Shown: positions 14,641 through 20,873 of the stretch, piece after piece
Layout of the letters: each line of letters starts with the position of its first letter
Position numbering within the stretch: position 1 is the first letter of the stretch
NCBI GenBank assembly: GCA_031289975.1
Contig: JAITOM010000399.1
Location: 1 to 20,873, forward strand
Direction of reading: 5' to 3'
DNA length: 20,873 nt
DNA from: Methanobrevibacter sp.
GTDB lineage: Archaea; Methanobacteriota; Methanobacteria; Methanobacteriales; Methanobacteriaceae
The notes under the pieces: generated by a model
Told to the model about the DNA's origin: nothing
Seen by the model: the letters and a program-made list of their open reading frames with translations, nothing else
Database searches by the model: none
Program-made: the position numbers and the translations under genes

Positions 14641-14725
14641 ATTTTCTAACTTATAAAATCATAGATTTTATAAATAACAAAAATTAGAAATTTTCTAACT
14701 TATAAAATCATAGATTTTATAAATA
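14641..14725. repeat. 36-bp direct repeat upstream of hisD
   Basis: A 36-bp unit beginning ATTTTCTAACTTATAAAATC is exactly repeated at 14641-14676 and 14690-14725. Each unit contains a near-palindrome, ATAAAATCATAGATTTTAT. The second unit abuts copy 3 of the 122-bp repeat. Confidence 0.85.
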
Positions 14726-14833
14726 TTAATTTAAAATCATTTATATTTATTAAAATATGTTTAAATTATTTAAAATTTAAAATTATAGATTTTTATAAAG
14801 TAATATTATAAATTAAATAATTTAATAAAAAAA
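14721..14833 (+). repeat. Dispersed 122-bp repeat, copy 3 (hisD promoter region)
   Basis: It matches 8731-8843 with about ten differences and ends 15 bp before the hisD start. The TTTTTATAAAG at 14790-14800 is well placed to act as the hisD TATA element (inferred start near 14820), so the repeat may carry the promoter of this gene. Confidence 0.75.
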
Positions 14834-14848
14834 ATATAAGATGATAAA

Positions 14849-16126
14849 ATGGAAATAATAAAATACAATAAAAAAAATGATAAAGAGATTATTGAAAGAT
14901 CTCAAAATGATGTTAAGGATATTCTTCCAATTGTAAATGAAATATTAAATAATGTGAAGTTAAATGGGGATTCAGCTATTAAAAAATATGGTGAAGAGTT
15001 TGATAAGGTTACTCTCACTGATTTTAAAGTTTCTCAAAAAGAAATAGAAGAAAGTTATAATAACATTGATGAAAAACTTCTTAAAGCAATTAAAAAAGCA
15101 ATATCTAACATTGAAAAATTTCATAGATTACAATTACCAGAGGAATGGTGTAAGGAAATAAATGATGGAGTAATGGCTGGTTTAATAGTTAGACCAATTG
15201 AGAATGTGGGTTGCTATATTCCCGGAGGTAGAGCTATTTATCCATCAACTGTTCTCATGACCATTATTCCTGCAAAAATAGCTGGAGTTAGCAGGATTAT
15301 TTGTTGTAGTCCTCCAAATTCTAAGGGTAAAATAAATGATGCCATTTTAGTTGCTGCTGATTTAGCAGGCGCCAATGAAATTTATAAAATTGGTGGGGCT
15401 CAAGCTATTGGAGCTATGGCTTATGGAACAAGAACAATAGAAAAGGTAGATAAAATAGTTGGTCCAGGCAATATATTTGTTACAGGAGCTAAAAAATTAG
15501 TTTATGGTGAAGTGGATATTGAATTTGAAGCTGGACCATCAGAAGTATTAATAATAGCTGATAACTCAGCAAATTCAGAGTATATAAGTTATGATATTCT
15601 TTCACAAGCTGAACATGATCCTAATGCATCATGTTATTTACTTACCCATGATAAAAGCTTAGCAGTTGATGTGGAAAAGAAAATATCTAAAATAACTGAA
15701 AATGCTAAGAGAAAAGATATTATTAAAGAGTCTCTTAGTAAGTATGGTAAAATAATTCTAACCAATGATTTAAAAGAATCAATTGATTTATCAAATAAGT
15801 ATGCTCCTGAACATTTAATAATTACAACCAATAACAATGAAGAAGTTTTAAAAGAAATAAAAAATGCTGGTTCCATTTTTTTAGGTGAATACTCACCAGT
15901 TGCAGCTGGAGATTATGGTTCTGGAACAAACCATGTTTTACCTACAGGTACTGGTGGAAGAATTTATTCAGGACTTTCAACAGAATCATTTTTAAAGAAA
16001 CCAACCATTCAAAAAATTACTTATGATGGTTTAAAGGATTTAAGTGAAACCATAATTCCAATAGCAGAATATGAAGGTTTATATGCTCATGCTGATTCTG
16101 TAAAGATTAGATTAAAAAAAGAATAA
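14849..16126 (+). CDS. hisD: Histidinol dehydrogenase
   Basis: HisD carries out the last two steps of histidine synthesis, L-histidinol to L-histidine, with two NAD+ and a zinc ion. At 425 residues the length is typical. Conserved blocks include IPGGRAIYPSTVLMTIIPAKIAG, KIGGAQAIGAMAYGT, VDKIVGPGN and EAGPSEVLIIAD. Zinc ligands by family alignment are Q253 and H256 (SQAEHDP), D355 (AAGDYGSG) and H414 (YAHAD). E321 and H322 in APEHL are the catalytic pair. The start is the ATG at 14849; the upstream GATGAT is only a modest ribosome-binding site. No other his genes adjoin, as is common for scattered archaeal his genes. Its stop touches that of the convergent oxidoreductase gene. Confidence 0.97.
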   Translation: MEIIKYNKKNDKEIIERSQNDVKDILPIVNEILNNVKLNGDSAIKKYGEEFDKVTLTDFKVSQKEIEESYNNIDEKLLKAIKKAISNIEKFHRLQLPEEWCKEINDGVMAGLIVRPIENVGCYIPGGRAIYPSTVLMTIIPAKIAGVSRIICCSPPNSKGKINDAILVAADLAGANEIYKIGGAQAIGAMAYGTRTIEKVDKIVGPGNIFVTGAKKLVYGEVDIEFEAGPSEVLIIADNSANSEYISYDILSQAEHDPNASCYLLTHDKSLAVDVEKKISKITENAKRKDIIKESLSKYGKIILTNDLKESIDLSNKYAPEHLIITTNNNEEVLKEIKNAGSIFLGEYSPVAAGDYGSGTNHVLPTGTGGRIYSGLSTESFLKKPTIQKITYDGLKDLSETIIPIAEYEGLYAHADSVKIRLKKE

Positions 16127-17614
16127 TTAATGTTGTTTTAGGTTATGAATTGCTGGAGCTCTAATAACATTTCCTTTATAATCAAAAATAGAACCATGAC
16201 ATGGACATTCCCATATTTTTTCCACATTATCCCAATGAAGTACACATCCTTTATGTGAACATCTTCCATTAAGGATATAACTATTAGAATCGTAATCTTT
16301 ATAAATAGCTAATATTCCATCTTCACAGTTGATAATCTTACTACTGTTGTTACCCATTTTAACTATTGTGTTGGTTACAGAATCACTAAATCCAATATCC
16401 TCATTCCTAAATTTTTTAATTTTCTCATTTTCCAATTTAGTTTCATTGTTTTTAAATCTTAAAGGAGAAAAAATATTTAAATAGCTATTTTCTCTTTTTA
16501 AAATTAAGTCTCTTAATATAATTCCTGAGACCATTGATGTGTTTATTCCCCAACTATTAAAACCTGTCACAATATATACACAATCTTCTGATGATTCACC
16601 AATTATTGCTAATTTATCTTCAGTTAAATTATCTCCACCAGACCAAAAATATTCAAATGATTCCACATCAAATAAATCATCACTAAAATTTCTTAAGTTT
16701 CTATAGAATTCAAATCTATCGGTTGAATCATCAATTGAATGATGTTCACCCAACAATAAAAGCATTTCTCCGTTAGGGGTAGGTGTTGATCTTAAAGTAT
16801 GAAATGGATTAAAAACAACAAACATATCTTTAATATCTCTTTTAAGTAATAATCCTAAGCCATCTGATTTATTCTGATTTAAATGTTTATAAACAGAATC
16901 AGGATCATAAATCGGAGTATTTGTGGCAATAACAATATTTTTCCCTTTAACAAAACCATTTTTAGTTTTAACTATTTTAAAATCATTTACAGTCTCAATA
17001 TCTAAAACTCTACTATTTTCAAAAATAAAGGATCCATCACCATGAATGTATCTAGCAAGACCATGTAAATATTTTATAGGATTAAATTCCAACTGATTTT
17101 CATGAACTAAAGCTTTACCTACATTTTCAAATGGATAAGGAACATTGCTAACTATTTTTCCAGGAATATCTAAATCTTTTAAAGCAACTAACTCATCATC
17201 AAGAAAATCGTTTTTAGTTTCATCACCTGAGAGAATATAAAATGAAACTTTTCTAAGGTCACAATTAATATTTAAGTCATTAATAATCTCTTTAATCTTA
17301 TTAAAACCATCGAAGTAAGCTTCCTTAAATTTTAATCCAAATTCTTTACCAAAGTTTGAAAGAACATGATTATAAATTAAACTTGAAGTATAGCTAATTT
17401 TAGCTGTTGTTGTTCCTGTAATATAATGACCAATTCTTCTTGCTTCTAAAACACAAACTTTTAATCCCTCTTTTTTAAGTAATGTGGCTATTGAAAGTCC
17501 TGCAACACCACCACCCACAATAATAACATCAACTTCAATATTTCCATTAAGAGAATCAAAACTTAACTCATCACAGTTATCTAACCATAAAGATAAATGT
17601 TTTCCTAAAAACAT
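16127..17614 (-). CDS. FAD-dependent oxidoreductase with C-terminal Rieske domain
   Basis: Two domains are joined. The first 400 or so residues are a DAO-type flavoprotein, with the dinucleotide-binding DVIIVGGGVAGL at 29-40 and ARRIGHYITGTTTAKIS after it; FNSWGIN near residue 355 is the usual C-terminal FAD contact region. The last 90 residues are a Rieske [2Fe-2S] domain: C452-S-H454-K-G-C457 and C470-P-C472-H473-G. All four cluster ligands and the disulfide pair are present. The layout resembles Bacillus YhfW-like proteins of unknown substrate. No signal peptide or membrane helix is seen, so it is cytoplasmic. The start is the ATG at 17614 with GGTGAT five bases upstream. It may be a soluble redox enzyme, perhaps amine-oxidising or protective against oxygen; this is inference. 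Confidence 0.88.
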   Translation of the reverse strand: MFLGKHLSLWLDNCDELSFDSLNGNIEVDVIIVGGGVAGLSIATLLKKEGLKVCVLEARRIGHYITGTTTAKISYTSSLIYNHVLSNFGKEFGLKFKEAYFDGFNKIKEIINDLNINCDLRKVSFYILSGDETKNDFLDDELVALKDLDIPGKIVSNVPYPFENVGKALVHENQLEFNPIKYLHGLARYIHGDGSFIFENSRVLDIETVNDFKIVKTKNGFVKGKNIVIATNTPIYDPDSVYKHLNQNKSDGLGLLLKRDIKDMFVVFNPFHTLRSTPTPNGEMLLLLGEHHSIDDSTDRFEFYRNLRNFSDDLFDVESFEYFWSGGDNLTEDKLAIIGESSEDCVYIVTGFNSWGINTSMVSGIILRDLILKRENSYLNIFSPLRFKNNETKLENEKIKKFRNEDIGFSDSVTNTIVKMGNNSSKIINCEDGILAIYKDYDSNSYILNGRCSHKGCVLHWDNVEKIWECPCHGSIFDYKGNVIRAPAIHNLKQH

Positions 17615-17876
17615 ACATAATCACCAAAAATTCCATATAATTTAAATTTATTAATACTTAAAGAATTTAATTTTTTTTTACTTAAAATTTATTTTGAAAA
17701 ATTCTATTTTTTCAATTGTAACAGTATAATGATGAAAAATTTTTGTAATTAATCATTTACTTTTAAATATCTTATTTTTCTTATGTTTAAGAATTTTAAA
17801 TTAATATTAAATTGATTTCTTAAATATCATTTTTCTATTTTTATTTTTTTTAATTTTTAATATATTTTTTTTAATT

Positions 17877-17969
17877 TTTAATAATATTCATTTTTAAAAA
17901 AATTATTTATTAAGAACTTTATCAAAAATTATTATAATAAAAATATTTTAACTTATTTTTTTATTAATT
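17877..17969 (+). repeat. Direct repeat of about 92 bp, copy 1
   Basis: It is nearly identical to 18059-18150, differing mainly in the lengths of A and T runs. A 48-bp part also occurs inverted at 8679-8727, so this is a dispersed family and not only a local duplication. Confidence 0.85.
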
Positions 17970-18058
17970 TTAAATATCAATTTGTAAAAATTTATAATTT
18001 TAAATTTTGAATAATACTAATATATTTTTATCAATATAAATAATTATAAATTAATATC

Positions 18059-18150
18059 TTTTAATAATATTCATTTTAAAAAAATTATTTATTAAGAACT
18101 TTATCAAAAATTATTATAATAAAAATATTTTAACTTATTTTTTATTAATT
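18059..18150 (+). repeat. Direct repeat of about 92 bp, copy 2
   Basis: Second copy of the segment at 17877-17969, spaced about 182 bp start to start. It lies about 95 bp beyond the recombinase 3' end. Confidence 0.85.
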
Positions 18151-18228
18151 ATGCTTATTTTTAATAAGATTTATTTTTTATAAAAATTACTATGAATTTG
18201 AACTTATCAATATGAATTAGAATAAATT

Positions 18229-18264
18229 TAATCCCAATTAATATTTTAATCCCAATTAATATTT
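18229..18264. repeat. 18-bp tandem duplication at the recombinase stop
   Basis: TAATCCCAATTAATATTT occurs twice in tandem (18229-18246 and 18247-18264). The inner copy encodes the last residues (NINWD) and the stop; the outer copy repeats them beyond the gene. Confidence 0.8.
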
Positions 18265-19163
18265 TCATAGCTGTGTTTGATTCTTTTATCATCCACTTTA
18301 CTGTAAATTTGAGTTGTGGATATATTACTATGACCTAATAGTTGTTGAACCTCATTTATTGGCTTATTACTATAATTTAATAAGAAAATTGTGAAAGAAT
18401 GGCGAAGAGTATGGGGAGTTAATCTCTCTTCAAAATTAGTTTCTCTACCTTCCAATCTCAATCGTCTATCAGTAGCTATTGCATGTTTTTTAACAATTTT
18501 TTGAACACTTCTCTCACTTAATCTATTTCCAAGTTTATTGGTGAATAAATATTTATCTTCACCCATATTAATATTTCTTTTATAAATCATTGCATTAATA
18601 AGTTTCAATGTTTTATTATCAATATAAACGGTTCTATCTTTATTACCTTTACCTTCATAAACATAAATAGCTATTGCCTTCTCAACACTATCAATATCTA
18701 AATTTTCTTTCTTTAAATTACAAAGTTCAGAAACTCTAAGTCCAGTCCTATACAATGTTTGAATAATAGCTTTATCCCTAATCAAATCATTAGGAACAGT
18801 CTTTAAAACTTCATTCACTTCTTCTGGTTGTAAATATTTTATTTTTTTATTTTTGCTGTTATCTTTTGGTAGTTGAATATCTACTTTAATATCCAAATAT
18901 CTTAAAAATTGAATAATCTGTTGAAGATATTTATTTATTGTAGAGTAACTATTATCTTTATCTTTTTTAAGGTATATTATAAATTTTTTTAAAATAGTTT
19001 CTGGGTCATGTTCAATATCAATATTATTCTCATTTAAATATCTAATGAAATAGTCATTAGTTTGTCTATAATTTTTTATTGTGATTTTTGAAAGGTTTCT
19101 AAGCACTTCTAACTCATCACAGTAATTATTTAACTCTGATTGAAGATATTTAGCATCAAACAT
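18246..19163 (-). CDS. Xer-like tyrosine recombinase/integrase
   Basis: This 305-residue site-specific recombinase has an N-terminal SAM-like core-binding domain (about 10-95, with ITIKNYRQTNDYFIRYL) and a catalytic domain. All active-site residues are visible: R143 in TGLRVSEL, K172 in EGKGNKDR, H251 and R254 in HTLRHS, H278 in LLGHS and nucleophile Y287 in QIYSKV. The compact size and close Xer spacing fit XerA-type resolvases of chromosome dimers, but integrases of mobile elements in methanogens look similar. The start is the ATG at 19163; the ribosome-binding site is weak. A perfect palindrome lies 26 bp upstream. The neighbour is an accessory nuclease-like gene, which leans towards a mobile-element context. 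Confidence 0.92.
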   Translation of the reverse strand: MFDAKYLQSELNNYCDELEVLRNLSKITIKNYRQTNDYFIRYLNENNIDIEHDPETILKKFIIYLKKDKDNSYSTINKYLQQIIQFLRYLDIKVDIQLPKDNSKNKKIKYLQPEEVNEVLKTVPNDLIRDKAIIQTLYRTGLRVSELCNLKKENLDIDSVEKAIAIYVYEGKGNKDRTVYIDNKTLKLINAMIYKRNINMGEDKYLFTNKLGNRLSERSVQKIVKKHAIATDRRLRLEGRETNFEERLTPHTLRHSFTIFLLNYSNKPINEVQQLLGHSNISTTQIYSKVDDKRIKHSYENINWD

Positions 19164-19188
19164 GTTTCATCAAACCTAAATTTTTTCT

Positions 19189-19200
19189 ATTGTATACAAT
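19189..19200. promoter_or_regulatory. 12-bp palindrome upstream of the recombinase
   Basis: ATTGTATACAAT is a perfect palindrome centred about 31 bases before the recombinase start codon, close to where its transcript should begin. It could be a repressor operator. In this AT-rich DNA a chance palindrome is possible. Confidence 0.35.
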
Positions 19201-19292
19201 TATAGTTCTTATTTTTTTAATTGAAGTGAATTTATGGATGTTTTATTATTAAATGATTAAACATATAGTTTAACATGTGAAATCGTGAGAAT

Positions 19293-20873
19293 TTATAGAA
19301 AACTCTCTTTATCAAATGGTTTTAATTCTCCCTGTACAGTCCTATCACCAAATACTAATGCCAATAAAATAACTTTTTTATCCATATAAGGTTCATAATA
19401 TTTTTTTTCTATTATTTGATTCATAGCTGCGGTTATAACTTTATTAAAGGATTTATTTTCATCGTATTTTATCTCGCAAATAAGAGCAATATTTTCATGA
19501 AGTAAGACCACATCTATTCTACCTATGTTTGTTAATATTTCTCCTTGAACATGAAAACCTAAAAGACTCATAAATGATAGAAATATTGCATGATAGAACG
19601 ATTCATCTTTTTTATGGTCAAAATAGCTTATTTTGGAAAGTAAAATTTTCATGTCTTTATTAAAGTTTTCATTATCACAATTTTTTATTGACTTCAATAG
19701 CTCAGTACCTAAATTACTAATTTTTTCAATACTTTGATTTGTATATAATGTAATCAATTCTTCAAATATTGAGTCATGCACCTCTTTATTTGGAATGTCT
19801 AATGTATATTCAAGTATTTTGCCTTTAGATTTCTTAATATTTTTAATTGTAAGATATCCTGTTTGCATTAAAATTGTTGTTAAATTTATTTTATCTAAGT
19901 TTTCTATCTCAAATTTTTTAAATATATTAGATTTTACTTTAACAGGTTTTATTAAGGATTTAATATAGTTTTCTTTTTGTATAAGTTTTAATAAAAATGT
20001 AGGTGTTCCACTTTCAAACCAATAATTAAAAATTAACTCATCATCTAAAGCAGATAATATTGAGTAAGGATTATATAAGAAGTTGTCACCATCCCATGAG
20101 TAACCATCATAATTTATTTCAATTTCCTTTATTAAATCAACTTTAGTCATGTTTGCATTTTTTGCAAATTTAGCAATAAATTCATCAAAATAATTTATTA
20201 ATTCGTCTTGAGTATAACCACAAATTGTAGAATATCTCTCATTTAGACTTAGATCCTTAAGAGTATTAAGACCTGAGAATATTGAGGTTTGAGAGAATTT
20301 ACTAACACCTGTTATGAAAACAAAATGAATGTATTGACCTGAACTTTTTAAAATAGTATAAAAACTTTTTAAAACCTCACGATTCTCATTAGCTATTTTT
20401 AGATTATCTACATAATCAAGTATAGGTTTATCATACTCATCAACCAAAACAACAAGTTTTTCACCTGCAGATTCATAAATTCCTTCGATTAAATCTATAA
20501 ATTTATCTTTTAAACTTATTTCTTTATCTATATTTATTTGTTTTTTCTTTGCAATTTTTTCAATTGAATGAATAATAGATTTTTCTAAGTTTTCTGGTGA
20601 AGTACTGTCATTTTTACTCATATCAAAATGGAGTACGGGATACAGTTTATTCCAGTCCCATTTATCATGAATATAAAGGTTTTTAAATAATTTTTCATTA
20701 CCAAGAAATAATTCTTTCATCGTACTTATTAAAAGTGATTTTCCAAAACGCCTTGGACGGGAAAGAAAATGATATTTTTTCCTTTTTTCTATTATTTTCC
20801 ATATCTCTTTGGTTTTATCAACATAAATATAATTATCTTCAATTATTTCCTCAAATGAATCAATACTTAAAGG
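19293..20873 (-). CDS. AAA-ATPase-like / PD-(D/E)XK nuclease-like protein (5' end cut by window)
   Basis: The reading frame stays open to the right edge, so the visible 526 residues lack only the extreme N-terminus. An internal Met at 20720 is not the start, because the region before it carries family motifs: YIYVDKTKEI and the Walker A-like LSRPRRFGKS (visible residues 37-46). A Walker B-type LVVLVDEYDKP follows, with D145 and E146. The C-terminus has a PD-(D/E)XK pattern: D454 in GRIDVV, and E467 and K469 in CEIKY. This is the AAA-ATPase_like plus PDDEXK_9 (DUF1703) architecture, abundant in gut and host-associated microbes including methanogens. Its function is unknown; defence or mobile-element roles are guesses. 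It lies 129 bp upstream of the recombinase on the same strand. Confidence 0.9.
   Translation of the reverse strand, partial: PLSIDSFEEIIEDNYIYVDKTKEIWKIIEKRKKYHFLSRPRRFGKSLLISTMKELFLGNEKLFKNLYIHDKWDWNKLYPVLHFDMSKNDSTSPENLEKSIIHSIEKIAKKKQINIDKEISLKDKFIDLIEGIYESAGEKLVVLVDEYDKPILDYVDNLKIANENREVLKSFYTILKSSGQYIHFVFITGVSKFSQTSIFSGLNTLKDLSLNERYSTICGYTQDELINYFDEFIAKFAKNANMTKVDLIKEIEINYDGYSWDGDNFLYNPYSILSALDDELIFNYWFESGTPTFLLKLIQKENYIKSLIKPVKVKSNIFKKFEIENLDKINLTTILMQTGYLTIKNIKKSKGKILEYTLDIPNKEVHDSIFEELITLYTNQSIEKISNLGTELLKSIKNCDNENFNKDMKILLSKISYFDHKKDESFYHAIFLSFMSLLGFHVQGEILTNIGRIDVVLLHENIALICEIKYDENKSFNKVITAAMNQIIEKKYYEPYMDKKVILLALVFGDRTVQGELKPFDKESFL

Larger units (their letters stand above)
17615..18245. 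other. AT-rich non-coding gap with a duplicated segment
   Basis: No open frame is supported. The main content is a direct repeat of about 92 bp (17877-17969 and 18059-18150). An 18-bp tandem unit at the right end overlaps the recombinase stop codon. Elsewhere I see only AT-rich sequence. Confidence 0.65.

Noticed and set aside
15634..15876. 80-codon minus-strand frame within hisD
   Set aside because: Opposite conserved hisD sequence that includes the catalytic APEHL motif.
18229..18264. Assigned attachment site or dif site
   Set aside because: Only a local tandem duplication is visible, with no second distant copy and no paired 11-bp arms.

Overview
The window is a piece of a very AT-rich archaeal chromosome, most likely from a Methanobrevibacter-type member of the Methanobacteriales. 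It encodes archaeal/eukaryotic-type ribosomal proteins (eL19, eL32), an archaeal SecY, an archaeal-type adenylate kinase, a DUF106 Oxa1-like protein, a 20S proteasome beta subunit next to the KH/beta-CASP nuclease aCPSF1, and Shine-Dalgarno sites of the GGTGAT type. The genus is inferred from composition and gene set; no rRNA is present to confirm it.

Layout. (1) 812-8412, minus strand: the promoter-distal part of the spc-type ribosomal operon, in transcription order uS14, uS8, uL6, eL32, eL19, uL18, uS5, uL30, uL15, secY, adk, DUF106. The 47-codon uS14 gene (8269-8412, TTG start) is easily missed. The operon looks detached: nothing resembling uL5 lies upstream of uS14, and no cmk, eL34 or eL14 follows DUF106. 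(2) 8413-8972: a repeat-filled divergent promoter region. (3) 8973-12375, plus strand: psmB and aCPSF1, separated by about 870 bp dense in hairpins and tandem repeats. (4) 12376-14848: a gene-poor region with a candidate promoter-driven structured RNA, one small membrane protein, a decayed tnpB transposon gene and copies of that element's 3' end. (5) 14849-17614: hisD and a FAD/Rieske oxidoreductase in tail-to-tail contact. (6) 18246-20873, minus strand: an Xer-like tyrosine recombinase and, running off the right edge, an AAA-ATPase-like/PD-(D/E)XK protein.

The most notable content lies between the genes. A repeat of about 122 bp occurs at 1-122 and 8766-8887 (2 differences) and, more diverged, at 14721-14833 just before hisD, where it may supply the promoter. 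A hairpin element matching the 3' end of the tnpB relic occurs three times, with one compensatory stem change. Two or three stretches (9697-9945, 10200-10258, 12806-13010) look like structured RNAs. The aCPSF1 leader carries a perfect 10-bp inverted repeat close to the start codon.

Together the coding genes cover ribosome assembly, membrane protein insertion (SecY, DUF106), nucleotide balance, protein degradation, transcription termination and histidine synthesis. The right end is accessory DNA.
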